Shown: positions 52,828-61,134 of the stretch, piece by piece
How positions within the stretch are numbered: position 1 is the first letter of the stretch
How the letters are laid out: each line of letters opens with the position of its first letter
Source of the DNA: an uncultured Pelagibacteraceae bacterium
GTDB lineage: Bacteria; Pseudomonadota; Alphaproteobacteria; Pelagibacterales; Pelagibacteraceae
DNA: 61,134 bases
Direction of reading: 5' to 3'
Assembly: GCA_902562645.1 (NCBI GenBank)
Contig: CACETY010000007.1
Coordinates: forward strand, 1-61,134
Translations under genes and position numbers: made by a program
Notes under the pieces: generated by a model
Databases searched by the model: none
What the model saw: the letters and a program-made list of their open reading frames with translations, nothing else
Told to the model about the DNA's origin: nothing

Positions 52828-53830
52828 TTAATTTAACTTTTTTTGAATTTTTAACAATCTTACCAATTACGTAGGGTTTAAAGTTTCTTCCAAAATATTT
52901 AATTATTTTATTTAAATTTTTTGGATTTATAACCAAACAAAATCCTACACCACAATTAAAAGTTTTTAACATTTCTTTATCACCTATACCCATTTTATGT
53001 AGCCATTTAAAAATTTTTAACGTTTTAATGTTATTTAGGTTTATTTCTGCACCTAGGTTTTTCGGAATTATTCTTTTAAGATTGTCTGCTAATCCACCAC
53101 CAGTTATATTTGCACATCCATTAATCAAATTTTTTTCATTTATTATTGATAATTCTTTAACATAAATTTTAGTTGGTCTAATTAATTCCTCTTTAAGGAA
53201 TTTATTTGTTTTTAGATTAATTCTTTTTTTTTTAATTACATATCTTACTAATGAAAATCCATTTGAGTGTAGTCCATTTGATGGTACTGCTAAAATAAGG
53301 TCATTATTTTTAATTTTATTGTGGAGTAATTTTTTTTTTTCAACAAGGCCAACAGCAAAACCTGCAATATCAAATTTACCCTTTGAGTATGTCCCTGGCA
53401 TTTCTGCAGTTTCACCACCAACTAATTTGCAGTTGGCTATATTACATCCATTAATAATTCCTCTTACTAAATTTTTTAATTTACTTAAATTTATTTTACT
53501 TACGGATATATAGTCTAAAAATAAATATGGTTTAGCTCCTTGAACCAACAAATCGTTTACACACATAGCCACAAGATCGATTCCAATTGTATCAAATTTA
53601 TTTAGATCATTTGCAATCTCAATTTTAGTGCCGACTCCATCAGTACTTGTAACAATGTGAGGTTCTTTATATTTTTTAGGAATTGTAGAGACTGCACCAA
53701 AACCACCTATATTCTTAAAATCACCACTTTTGCTTGATTTTCTAGTTAGTGAACTTATGAACTTAACAAAACTATCCGCTTTTGGAATATTAACTCCGCT
53801 CTTACTGTATGTTAATTTATTTGATGTCAT
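52808..53830 (-). CDS. purM: Phosphoribosylformylglycinamidine cyclo-ligase
   Basis: The 340-residue AIR synthetase of the purine pathway has SYSKSGV-like TYSKSGVNIPKADSFV, GGFGAVSTIP, STDGVGTKIEIAND, GIDLVAMCVNDLLVQGAKPYLFLDYI, GCKLVGGETAEMPGTYSKGKFDIAGFAVG and GLHSNGFSLVR. Divergent from the DUF2066 gene, with starts almost touching. Confidence 0.96.
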   Translation of the reverse strand: MTSNKLTYSKSGVNIPKADSFVKFISSLTRKSSKSGDFKNIGGFGAVSTIPKKYKEPHIVTSTDGVGTKIEIANDLNKFDTIGIDLVAMCVNDLLVQGAKPYLFLDYISVSKINLSKLKNLVRGIINGCNIANCKLVGGETAEMPGTYSKGKFDIAGFAVGLVEKKKLLHNKIKNNDLILAVPSNGLHSNGFSLVRYVIKKKRINLKTNKFLKEELIRPTKIYVKELSIINEKNLINGCANITGGGLADNLKRIIPKNLGAEINLNNIKTLKIFKWLHKMGIGDKEMLKTFNCGVGFCLVINPKNLNKIIKYFGRNFKPYVIGKIVKNSKKVKLSGKISW

Positions 53831-53841
53831 ATAACAAATTT

Positions 53842-54918
53842 ATGTTTTTATTTAAAAAAAAAATTCCTATTTGTTTATATATATTTTTCATATTTTTAAC
53901 CTTCAATTTTACGGAGTTTTCCACAAACATTGCATACTCAAAAACTTTTGTTGTTTCAAAAATTGAAGTTGAGGAAGAATATAATCTTAATTTTAATAAG
54001 ATAAAAGTTATTGATAGAGGCTTTAAAAAAGCATTTCAGAATCTCTCTCAAATGATAATTGAAGGAAAGGATCTAAACAAAATTAAATATACTTCAATAG
54101 AAGATATTAAAAAATTAGTAGATAACTTTTCAATATTAGACGAAAAATTTGTAAACCAAAAATATAAAAATATTATGGAGGTTGAATTTAATAGAAAAAA
54201 ATTGATTAAATTTTTAAATTCTAAAAATATAATTCTTTCTTTACCAAAAAAAATAGATGTTTTTTTTCTACCAATCCTAGTTGATTTAGAAACAAGCAGT
54301 TTTAATTATTTGGATGATAACATTTTTGTAAAAAATTGGGAAAATATACAAGAAAATTATTTTCAAATTAATTATATTTTACCAAATGAAGATATGGAAG
54401 ACTATTTAACAATAAAAAAAAATTTGAAAAATATAGAAAATTTTAATTTTAAAAAAATATTAAAAAAATATAATTCTGAAAATTATATAATAATGATAGT
54501 TTTCAAAAAAAATAATAATATCAAATTTTATTCTAAAATTAAATTTGATGATAAATTTTTAATATCAAATGAAAATTTTACAAATAAAAATATTCTGGAT
54601 CAGTCAAATTTAAATTCAATGATATTAAATATAAAAAATAAATATGAAGATAATTGGAAATCTATTAATAAAATGAATCCATCTTCGTCAGTACCAATTC
54701 GACTATCTGTAAATTCTTTTAATATAAAAAAATCCTTAAAACTTGAAAATACTTTAGCAAATTTGGATTTTGTCGATTATTACACAATTGAAAAATTTGA
54801 TAATAGTAAAACAATCTATAAAGTTTACTATAGTAGTAGTCCAAATAGATTTTTAAAAGATATTTCAAATTATGACATTTTTATTGATACCACTTCAACA
54901 AATTGGAAAGTAAAATGA
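53842..54918 (+). CDS. DUF2066 family exported protein
   Basis: The protein of about 358 residues has a hydrophobic signal segment (KIPICLYIFFIFLTFNF, cleavage perhaps after IAYS) and the DUF2066 start FVVSKIEVEEEYNLNFNKIKVIDRGFKKAFQNL. The rest is diverged and Asn/Lys-rich, with a C-terminal part SLKLENTLANLDFVDYYTIEKFD typical of the family. Function unknown. Start codons at 53809, 53824 and 53842 are possible; I prefer 53842, which avoids overlap with purM. Its stop overlaps the hda start (ATGA). Confidence 0.75.
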   Translation: MFLFKKKIPICLYIFFIFLTFNFTEFSTNIAYSKTFVVSKIEVEEEYNLNFNKIKVIDRGFKKAFQNLSQMIIEGKDLNKIKYTSIEDIKKLVDNFSILDEKFVNQKYKNIMEVEFNRKKLIKFLNSKNIILSLPKKIDVFFLPILVDLETSSFNYLDDNIFVKNWENIQENYFQINYILPNEDMEDYLTIKKNLKNIENFNFKKILKKYNSENYIIMIVFKKNNNIKFYSKIKFDDKFLISNENFTNKNILDQSNLNSMILNIKNKYEDNWKSINKMNPSSSVPIRLSVNSFNIKKSLKLENTLANLDFVDYYTIEKFDNSKTIYKVYYSSSPNRFLKDISNYDIFIDTTSTNWKVK

Positions 54919-55571
54919 GCGAATTAAACCAATTACTACTAAAGTTAGATTATAAAACCAATTTTAATGAACATGATTTTTATCTATCAAAAAGCAATTC
55001 TAATGCATTTAATTTTATTAATAGATGGCCAGACTGGGAAAAAAAAATATTGAATATTTCTGGTGAAAAATTCTCTGGCAAAAGCCATCTAGCAAATATC
55101 TTTAAGTTAAAATCAAAAGCTTTTTTAGTTAAAGGAAATAAGATTGATAATTCAACTTTTAAAAGTCTTAAATTATATGAAAGTATAATTATTGATGATT
55201 TTGAAGAGTGCAATGAAGAGGAAATACTTTATTCAATTTTTAATCTGATAGATCAGGATAATAAATATTTGCTGATAAATTCATTAGAACCAATTTACAA
55301 AATTAAATATAAATTACCTGATTTAGCATCAAGATCAAAAAATTGTCTTTATGCAGAAATTGAAAATCCAGATGATGAATTACTTTTTGCTATTATTTTA
55401 AAGAATTTTTCTGATCGACAGATTAATATTGAAAAAAAAATTATAAATTTCATAATTAGCAGGCTTGACAGATCTTATAGAAAAATTGACGAATTTATAT
55501 ATAAGATTGACGAGTTAAGTTTAAAAAAAAAAAAACCAATTAATTTAAAAACTATAAAAGAAATTTTGTAA
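54915..55571 (+). CDS. hda: DnaA-regulatory-inactivator Hda-like AAA+ protein
   Basis: The 218-residue DnaA-like ATPase domain lacks the DnaA DNA-binding domain. It has the Walker A GEKFSGKSHLANIF, Walker B SIIIDDFEEC, and LPDLASRSKNCLYAEIENPDDELLFAIILKNF, the sensor region typical of Hda/DnaA-paralogue proteins. It would stimulate DnaA-ATP hydrolysis with the beta clamp after initiation. An obvious QLxLxF-type clamp motif is less clear (MSELNQLLLKLDY). Start ATG at 54915 overlaps the previous stop; the ATG at 54903 adds four residues. Confidence 0.85.
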   Translation: MSELNQLLLKLDYKTNFNEHDFYLSKSNSNAFNFINRWPDWEKKILNISGEKFSGKSHLANIFKLKSKAFLVKGNKIDNSTFKSLKLYESIIIDDFEECNEEEILYSIFNLIDQDNKYLLINSLEPIYKIKYKLPDLASRSKNCLYAEIENPDDELLFAIILKNFSDRQINIEKKIINFIISRLDRSYRKIDEFIYKIDELSLKKKKPINLKTIKEIL

Positions 55572-55572
55572 A

Positions 55573-57357
55573 TTGAATAAATATAGAACTCATAACTGTG
55601 GAGAGCTAACTAAATCACATAAAGAAAAAAAAATTTCTTTATCCGGTTGGATTAACAAAAAAAGAGACCATGGAAACCTTTTATTTGTAGATTTAAGAGA
55701 TAACTTTGGAATTACCCAATGCGTTATAGACAAAAGTAATGAAATCTTTAAGAAAATTGAAAAACTTTCTTTAGAAACTGTCATTAAAGTTACAGGGATA
55801 GTAATTGAGAGATTAGACGAAACAATCAACAAAAATATTTCCACTGGAGAAATAGAAGTTAAGATTGATGATATTGATATTTTAGGTGAAACAAAAGATC
55901 TGCCAATGCCAGTTTTTTCCGATCAAGAATATGCTGAAGAAATAAGACTTAAATATAGATTTCTAGATTTAAGAAGAAAAAAAATACATCAAAATATTAT
56001 TTTAAGATCAAAAGTAATCTCTTTTATTAGAAATGAAATGCAAAAACTTGGTTTTTTAGAATTTCAAACTCCTATCTTAACTTCATCTAGTCCAGAGGGC
56101 GCAAGAGACTTTCTTGTGCCTAGTAGATTAAATCCCGGCAAATTTTATGCTTTACCTCAAGCACCACAACAATTTAAGCAACTCATCATGGTATCTGGGT
56201 TTGATAAATATTTTCAAATAGCACCATGTTTTAGAGATGAGGACGCAAGAGCAGACAGAAGTCCTGGAGAATTTTATCAATTAGACGTCGAAATGTCATT
56301 CGTTGAACAAGAAGATGTGTTTGAAGTAATTGAAACTTTATTTTTAAAATTATTTAAAACATTCAGTAATAAAAAAATTCTTCATGAAAAGTTTCCACGA
56401 ATTAATTATGAAGATGCGATGCTTAAATATGGATCAGACAAACCTGATTTAAGAAATCCATTAGAAATTTCAGATTTAACAAACATTTTTGAGAGGAAGG
56501 ATGTAAAATTTGAAATATTCAAGAAATTAGTGAAAAATGGCTCAATAGTTAGAGCAGTAGTCACCAAAAATACAAAAGATAAACCTAGAAGTTTCTTTGA
56601 TGGAATTGATAAATGGGCTAAAGATCAAGGTTCTTCTGGTCTTGCATATTTTTCCATAGAAAAAGACGATAAAATACATGCCAAAGGACCAATTGGAAAA
56701 TTTTTTTCAGAAAAATCATTGGAAGAAATTATTAAACAAACAAAGGCAAATATTGGTGATACCATATTTCTTTCCTGCGGAAAAAAAAATGATGTAGAAA
56801 AAATATTAAGTGCTGCAAGAAATAAAATAGCAGAGGATTTAGATTTAATTGATAATGAAACATTTTCATTTTGTTGGATTGTCGATTATCCTATGTATGA
56901 GATTGACGAAACAACAAAAAAAATTAAATTTAGTCACAATCCGTTTTCAATGCCACAAGGAGAACTAAATAAATTAGACCTTTTAAATCCTTTAAATATT
57001 AAAGCCTATCAATATGATATTGTTTGTAATGGTATTGAGTTATCATCAGGGGCTATAAGAAATCATATTCCTGAATTAATGTATAAATTATTTGAAATTG
57101 CTGGCTATTCGAAAAATGATGTAAATAAAAAATTTAGTGGAATGATAAATGCCTTAAGTTATGGAGCACCACCCCATGGAGGAATAGCTCCAGGAATTGA
57201 TAGAATTGTTATGCTTTTGGCAAACGAAAAAAACATAAGAGAAGTTACTATGTTCCCAATGAACCAAAATGCACAAGATTTGATGATGAATGCACCATCT
57301 GAAGTTTCAGATGATCAACTAAAAGAGTTAAATTTAAATATTAAAAAGAAAAAATAA
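55573..57357 (+). CDS. aspS: Aspartyl-tRNA synthetase
   Basis: The 594-residue class II synthetase has the anticodon-binding domain (LSGWINKKRDHGNLLFVDLRDNFGITQCVI), motif 2 FRDEDARADRSPGEFYQLDVEMSF, the bacterial-type GAD insertion (residues about 290-400) and motif 3 GGIAPGIDRIVMLL. The start is TTG at 55573, one base after the hda stop. No in-frame ATG lies in the N-terminal part. Bacterial-type sequence may be discriminating or not; the trait cannot be told from this reading. Confidence 0.95.
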   Translation: MNKYRTHNCGELTKSHKEKKISLSGWINKKRDHGNLLFVDLRDNFGITQCVIDKSNEIFKKIEKLSLETVIKVTGIVIERLDETINKNISTGEIEVKIDDIDILGETKDLPMPVFSDQEYAEEIRLKYRFLDLRRKKIHQNIILRSKVISFIRNEMQKLGFLEFQTPILTSSSPEGARDFLVPSRLNPGKFYALPQAPQQFKQLIMVSGFDKYFQIAPCFRDEDARADRSPGEFYQLDVEMSFVEQEDVFEVIETLFLKLFKTFSNKKILHEKFPRINYEDAMLKYGSDKPDLRNPLEISDLTNIFERKDVKFEIFKKLVKNGSIVRAVVTKNTKDKPRSFFDGIDKWAKDQGSSGLAYFSIEKDDKIHAKGPIGKFFSEKSLEEIIKQTKANIGDTIFLSCGKKNDVEKILSAARNKIAEDLDLIDNETFSFCWIVDYPMYEIDETTKKIKFSHNPFSMPQGELNKLDLLNPLNIKAYQYDIVCNGIELSSGAIRNHIPELMYKLFEIAGYSKNDVNKKFSGMINALSYGAPPHGGIAPGIDRIVMLLANEKNIREVTMFPMNQNAQDLMMNAPSEVSDDQLKELNLNIKKKK

Positions 57358-58182
57358 TTATTTCTTTCCCTTAAGTTTAATTTTAATATCTGACAGATCT
57401 ACTAATTTCTTTTTGTAATTACTTCTAACAAAACCTTTACTTGTAATATCTTTTACCAATTTTAAGAATTGGGTTTTATCCTCGGTATTTTCATCTGTTA
57501 CAACTTCATCCAAGTTTTCAGATCCTCCTATGGAAGGAGTATGGGCAAGATCTTCTCTGTTTAGATATGATATCGCTAATTCTCGAAATATATAGTCAAG
57601 AATTGATGTTGCGCTTAAAATTCTGTCATTTCCAAACACTTTACCCGATGGTTCAAATTTTGTATCAACAAAGGCATTTACAAATTCATCCAATGGAACT
57701 CCGTATTGCAATCCAAGCGAAACAGCTATAGCAAAGTTATTCATTGTTGCTTTTACTAGCTCACCTTCTTTACTTGTATCAATAAATATTTCTCCTATTT
57801 TACCATCTTCATACTCACCAGTATGTAGGTAAACTTTATGATTTCCAATAGATGCCTTTTGGATATATCCTTTTCTTCTGTCTGGCATACTAAATCTTCT
57901 ACCATTAGTATCTTTTATATTTTTAGCTAACATTTCTTGGTTAATCTTAAGATTATTTTTTTGCTCAGACTGAGGAAGATCTTTTTCAACAAAATTTATC
58001 TTGTTTTTATCAATTTTTTCTAAATTTTTAGTTTTTCTTTTATCTAGTTTTACATCTAATATTTCAAATTTTCCGTCATCCTTTTTCTCAATATTTTGTA
58101 TATTTTTCTCATCAATATTGTCGAGATAATGACTTACTTTGAAACTACAAGTGTAGTACGTCTCTACTAAATATTTTGCCAT
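57358..58182 (-). CDS. Stand-alone C-terminal domain of vitamin B12-dependent (class II) ribonucleotide reductase
   Basis: The 274-residue protein's second half (about residues 92-215) matches the C-terminal region of Nrd[62 protein letters not shown] and [25 protein letters not shown]. There is no catalytic barrel, so it cannot reduce nucleotides alone. The N-terminal part ([20 protein letters not shown] and then a Lys-rich linker) is not NrdJ-like. The zinc-type CxxC tail of NrdJ is missing. Split NrdJa/NrdJb pairs are known in Pseudomonas. This could be an NrdJb-like partner or a derived regulator. Confidence 0.8.
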   Translation of the reverse strand: MAKYLVETYYTCSFKVSHYLDNIDEKNIQNIEKKDDGKFEILDVKLDKRKTKNLEKIDKNKINFVEKDLPQSEQKNNLKINQEMLAKNIKDTNGRRFSMPDRRKGYIQKASIGNHKVYLHTGEYEDGKIGEIFIDTSKEGELVKATMNNFAIAVSLGLQYGVPLDEFVNAFVDTKFEPSGKVFGNDRILSATSILDYIFRELAISYLNREDLAHTPSIGGSENLDEVVTDENTEDKTQFLKLVKDITSKGFVRSNYKKKLVDLSDIKIKLKGKK

Positions 58183-58221
58183 TTAATTTCCTTATTTATT
58201 TATAAAATTGAATCTTAAAGA

Positions 58222-58227
58222 TATAAT
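58222..58227 (+). promoter_or_regulatory. Possible -10 element upstream of the NDUFA12-like gene
   Basis: TATAAT stands 71 bases upstream of the ATG at 58299, with TTTATA 17 bases before it as a weak -35 candidate, in the 116-base divergent gap. Such matches are frequent in AT-rich DNA, so the call is tentative. Confidence 0.3.
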
Positions 58228-58298
58228 GTATATAGAAATTTAAAATTTTAGTCTAATTTAATTTTTACAATTTTAAATTGAAAAAAAAATAAAATTTT

Positions 58299-58658
58299 AT
58301 GTTGACAGTATTTAAACAAATTTTTACCTGGTGGAATCAACAGACGTTTGGAACAAGATTGCAAATATTTTTTTCAGGAAAACTAGTTGGGGAAGATAAA
58401 AATGGAAATAAATATTATGAAAGTAAATCAGGAAGAAGATGGGTGATTTATAATGGTGAAGTTGAAGCATCAAAAATACCCAATGAATGGTATTCATGGA
58501 TGCATTACATGAAAAATAAAATAGAAAATGACCATAATTTAAAAAAATATGATTGGCAGAAAGAGCATTTGCCTAATCAAACAGGATCTGAAAATTCTTA
58601 TCATCCAAAAAAATATAATAATGCTGTTAAAAAAAAATATAAAAGTTGGAAAAGTTAA
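58299..58658 (+). CDS. NDUFA12-family NADH dehydrogenase accessory subunit (B17.2)
   Basis: The 119-residue protein has the family's FKQIFTWWNQQTFGTRLQIFFSGKLVGEDKNGNKYYES start, RRWVIYNGEVEASKIPNEWYSWMHY and a C-terminal YDWQKEHLPNQTG. It is an accessory subunit of respiratory complex I shared by alphaproteobacteria and mitochondria. The next gene, DUF2155, overlaps its last 38 bases, the common alphaproteobacterial order. Confidence 0.92.
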   Translation: MLTVFKQIFTWWNQQTFGTRLQIFFSGKLVGEDKNGNKYYESKSGRRWVIYNGEVEASKIPNEWYSWMHYMKNKIENDHNLKKYDWQKEHLPNQTGSENSYHPKKYNNAVKKKYKSWKS

Positions 58659-59025
58659 ATTATTATTATTAACAGTTTTTAGTTTCCTACTAATAAATAA
58701 TTTACTCGCTGAAACTATTCTAAAAAGCGAGACAATCGCAGAACTAAGTGTTCTTGATAAAGTTAGTTCAAAAAATACGAATATTAAAATACAAGTAGGT
58801 GAAGAATTTTCATTTCAAAATCTAAGTATAAAAGTGTTAAAATGTTATAATTCAAAATTTGATGACGATCCAGAAGTTACGGCTTTTATGCAGGTAAAAG
58901 ATATTTCAATGAATAATAATGATAAAGTATTCGTTTTTAATGATTGGACATTCGCATCAAGTCCATCAATTAGACCATTTGATCATCCAGTTTATGACGT
59001 ATGGTTAAAAAAATGTTATAGTTAG
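58621..59025 (+). CDS. DUF2155 family exported protein
   Basis: The protein of about 134 residues has a signal peptide (KVKLLLLTVFSFLLINNLLA) and the domain LDKVSSKNTNIKIQVGEEFSFQNLSIKVLKCYNS with DDDPEVTAFMQV and the end WTFASSPSIRPFDHPVYDVWLKKC. I chose ATG at 58621; the ATG at 58549 gives a charged extension inside the previous gene. Two conserved Cys could form a disulfide. The function is unknown. The stop overlaps accC by 4 bases. Confidence 0.85.
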   Translation: MLLKKNIKVGKVKLLLLTVFSFLLINNLLAETILKSETIAELSVLDKVSSKNTNIKIQVGEEFSFQNLSIKVLKCYNSKFDDDPEVTAFMQVKDISMNNNDKVFVFNDWTFASSPSIRPFDHPVYDVWLKKCYS

Positions 59026-60359
59026 ATAACTTTTTCTTTATCCAACCAGCTTACATTGAAATCAGATGTTATAAATTTTTTGTTATTTAGTAATACTTTA
59101 TGTAATTCTATTGTAGTTGTTATTCCATCTATCACAAACTCATCTAGAGATCTTAACATCCTTTGAATTGCTTCTTCTCTATTTCTTCCATGTGTTATTA
59201 CTTTACAAACCATACTATCGTAATAAGGGGTTATTTTATATCCTTGGTATATAGATCCATCAACTCTTGTTCTAAATCCAGATGGTTGATGGCACATACC
59301 TATCTTGCCTGGTGAGGGTTGAAAGTTATTGCTTGGATCCTCTGCATTAATTCTACATTCTATAGCATGGCCTCTAGGGTTTATATCACTTTGTTTCAAA
59401 GCAGTATCCCCAGAGAAAGCTATCCAAATCTGCTCTTTTATTATATCAATTCCAGTAACCATTTCAGTTACTGGGTGCTCAACTTGCACCCTGGTATTCA
59501 TTTCCAAAAAATAAAATTTTCCGTCCTCATATATAAATTCAACTGTTCCAGCCCCTTCATATCCAATTTTGCTAACCATATTGACTGTTTTTTCAAATAG
59601 ATCTTTTCTAATAGCATCATCTAAAACTGGACTGGGTGTTTCTTCTATAAGTTTTTGATGTCTTCGCTGAACAGAGCAATCTCTTTCATGCAAATGAACA
59701 GTTCTATTCTTACCAGATAAGACCTGTACCTCAATGTGTCTTGGATTTTGAAAAAATTTTTCAATGTAAACCTCATCGTTTCCAAAAAATTTTTTTGCTT
59801 CTTGTTTTGCAGTTAAAAAGAGATTTTCAAATTCTTCTGACTTATTAACAATTTTCATTCCTTTTCCACCTCCACCCCCTGCTGCCTTAATTAGGACAGG
59901 AAATCCAACTTTCTCACATATATTTTTTGCCTCATTAATATCTTTAATTCCACCATCAGATCCTTCTATTATTGGAAGTCCATACTGCTTAGCAACTTTT
60001 TTTGCTTCAATTTTATCCCCCATCATTTTTATAAGACTAGAAGAGGGGCCAATAAATTTAATATTATTTTCCTCTAACATTTTTGCAAACTCGAAATTTT
60101 CTGATAGAAAACCATATCCAGGATGAACAGCTTCAGCACCTGTGAGTTCGATGGCTGACATGATCGCAGGAATATTTAAATAACTAAAAGTTGGTTGATG
60201 CGGTCCAACGCAAATACTTTCATCAGCCAATCTTACGTGCATACTTTCTCTATCTACATCTGAATGGATAGCCACTGTTGATATTCCCCATTCTTTGCAG
60301 GCTCGAATTATACGCACTGCTATTTCACCTCTATTAGCTATTAGTATTTTTTTAAACAT
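59022..60359 (-). CDS. accC: Acetyl-CoA carboxylase biotin carboxylase subunit
   Basis: The 445-residue ATP-grasp enzyme carboxylates biotin on AccB. It has FKKILIANRGEIAVRIIRACKE, the ATP loop AAGGGGGKGMKIV, HIEVQVLSG, RDCSVQRRHQKLIEETPSP and LEMNTRVQVEHPVTEMVTG. It is 4 bases downstream of accB. Length and motifs are fully standard. Confidence 0.97.
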   Translation of the reverse strand: MFKKILIANRGEIAVRIIRACKEWGISTVAIHSDVDRESMHVRLADESICVGPHQPTFSYLNIPAIMSAIELTGAEAVHPGYGFLSENFEFAKMLEENNIKFIGPSSSLIKMMGDKIEAKKVAKQYGLPIIEGSDGGIKDINEAKNICEKVGFPVLIKAAGGGGGKGMKIVNKSEEFENLFLTAKQEAKKFFGNDEVYIEKFFQNPRHIEVQVLSGKNRTVHLHERDCSVQRRHQKLIEETPSPVLDDAIRKDLFEKTVNMVSKIGYEGAGTVEFIYEDGKFYFLEMNTRVQVEHPVTEMVTGIDIIKEQIWIAFSGDTALKQSDINPRGHAIECRINAEDPSNNFQPSPGKIGMCHQPSGFRTRVDGSIYQGYKITPYYDSMVCKVITHGRNREEAIQRMLRSLDEFVIDGITTTIELHKVLLNNKKFITSDFNVSWLDKEKVI

Positions 60360-60363
60360 TAAT

Positions 60364-60786
60364 TTATTTTAAGATTGCAATAGTCTGGCCAAACTCAACA
60401 GGCTGGCCATCTTCAACACAGATTTCCATCACAATCCCGTCTTTTGGGCTTGGAATATGATTCATAGTTTTCATTGCCTCAACTATCATGACTGTATCAC
60501 CTTTTTTAATTTTTTGATTTATATCAATAAATTTTTTGCCTCCTGGTTCTGGAGCAAGATACGCAGTACCAATAATTGGAGATGTTATCTTTTTAGAATT
60601 ATCAATTGTAATATTCTCTGCAATCGGTCTAACTTCATTTTTAGGTTCTGGGATTTCAATATTTTTCAAATGTTTAGATTTTGAAACTTTAACTTTAATA
60701 TCCTTTTCTGTGTACTCTATCTCTGTTAGGTTGAATTCCTCTAAATAATCGTTAAGCTCTTTAATAATATTTTTATTAATTTTCAT
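60364..60786 (-). CDS. accB: Acetyl-CoA carboxylase biotin carboxyl carrier protein
   Basis: The 140-residue carrier has an N-terminal domain (NIIKELNDYLEEFNLTEIEY), a short Pro/Glu linker and the biotinyl domain with Lys106 in VEAMKTMNHI. The common motif is EAMKLMNEI, so Leu and Glu are replaced, which is tolerated. It starts inside the end of aroQ (11-base overlap) and is followed by accC, the usual three-gene unit. Confidence 0.96.
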   Translation of the reverse strand: MKINKNIIKELNDYLEEFNLTEIEYTEKDIKVKVSKSKHLKNIEIPEPKNEVRPIAENITIDNSKKITSPIIGTAYLAPEPGGKKFIDINQKIKKGDTVMIVEAMKTMNHIPSPKDGIVMEICVEDGQPVEFGQTIAILK

Positions 60787-61134
60787 TTTTCAATATTTCA
60801 TGCATAGAGTTTATGGCTAAAATATAGCCATTTATTCCTAGTCCACAAATTATTCCTGTTACAACTGCACTTATCAGGGATTTATGCCTAAAGTCCTCTC
60901 TTTTATAAATATTCGATATGTGAAGTTCTATTATAGGTTTTTTAAAAATGCTTAAAGCATCTCTGATAGCAACAGATGTATGACTATATCCAGCAGCATT
61001 AATTATGATGCCATCATATATTTTGCGAGCATCTTGAATAATATTTACAATATCTCCCTCAATATTTGATTGTTTGATCTCAATTTCGATATTTAGATCT
61101 TTTGCTCTGTTTTGACAAATTTCTTTAAGATGTT
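60776..61134 (-). CDS. aroQ: 3-dehydroquinate dehydratase, type II (5' end outside window)
   Basis: Reverse-strand reading gives 119 C-terminal residues with the AroQ motifs KQSNIEGDIVNIIQDA, IIINAAGYSHTSVAIRDAL (Asn and catalytic His region) and PIIELHISNIYKREDFRHKS, ending in VTGIICGLGINGYILAI. It catalyses the third step of the shikimate pathway. The N-terminus with the catalytic Tyr lies beyond the window. It is first in the aroQ-accB-accC unit as far as can be seen. Confidence 0.95.
   Translation of the reverse strand, partial: HLKEICQNRAKDLNIEIEIKQSNIEGDIVNIIQDARKIYDGIIINAAGYSHTSVAIRDALSIFKKPIIELHISNIYKREDFRHKSLISAVVTGIICGLGINGYILAINSMHEILKNEN

Noticed and set aside
1..61134. tRNA genes, CRISPR arrays, insertion sequences, prophage or integrase signs
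   Set aside because: The intergenic gaps are mostly under 120 bases and none contains a cloverleaf, regular spaced repeats or terminal inverted repeats. No transposase or integrase frame is present.

Overview
The window looks like a piece of a SAR11-type (Pelagibacterales) alphaproteobacterial chromosome. By eye the base composition is very AT-rich (about 30% G+C) and genes are packed end to end, many overlapping by a few bases. Lys, Asn and Ile codons dominate. Several gene neighbourhoods are alphaproteobacterial: lptF-lptG-lptD-surA-pdxA-rsmA beside gmk and pepA, accC-accB-aroQ beside NDUFA12 and DUF2155 genes, and rpsF-rpsR-rplI-dnaB. The species call is inferred from these features, without a database search. 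I see no rRNA, tRNA, CRISPR array, insertion sequence or prophage, and no gene-free stretch over 300 bases.

Layout. 1-2658: a TRAP transporter (solute-binding protein cut by the window edge, then small and large permease subunits), with a terminator-like hairpin before the small permease gene. 2655-5552: a secreted TPR protein and a divergently arranged 5-oxoprolinase (pxpA facing away from pxpBC). 5549-13910: a DMT permease leading into a membrane-lipid/light-damage island (FAD oxidoreductase, DUF1365, cyclopropane-type fatty acid synthase, DUF3833 lipoprotein, two SDRs, DUF2256, DUF393, cryptochrome/photolyase-like protein). 13912-21000: accessory oxidoreductases, a DMT permease with a small unlisted partner, MsrA, soluble formate dehydrogenase, an HPP membrane protein and a SufU-like scaffold. 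21026-24097: a three-gene operon of DMT permease, glycine-amidinotransferase-like enzyme and threonine-aldolase-like enzyme. 24099-26484: small proteins, YajQ and a hydroxyacid dehydrogenase.

26516-40412 is one long leftward run: rpsF, rpsR, rplI, dnaB, an RND/MMPL exporter, cvpA, purF, an HD-domain protein, a DUF255 thioredoxin-fold protein, gshA, gshB, a DMT permease and an MFS permease. 40497-43094 is fabD-fabG-acpP-gmk rightward. 43070-50364 is the leftward outer-membrane assembly run. The right end holds pepA, ndk, purMN, a DUF2066 protein, an Hda-like protein, aspS, a stand-alone piece of class II ribonucleotide reductase, NDUFA12, DUF2155, and accC-accB-aroQ running off the right edge.

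Themes are uptake and recycling of small nitrogen and carbon compounds (TRAP, 5-oxoprolinase, four DMT permeases, formate oxidation, glycine/arginine chemistry), protection from light and oxidation (photolyase relative, MsrA, glutathione synthesis), and core housekeeping. The most interesting items are the amidinotransferase/threonine-aldolase/DMT operon, the lipid-photolyase island with a photolyase relative lacking a CxxC pair, the stand-alone NrdJ-like C-terminal domain, hairpins abutting start codons at dctQ and msrA, and three very small genes (11229-11357, 16090-16269, 24747-24869).
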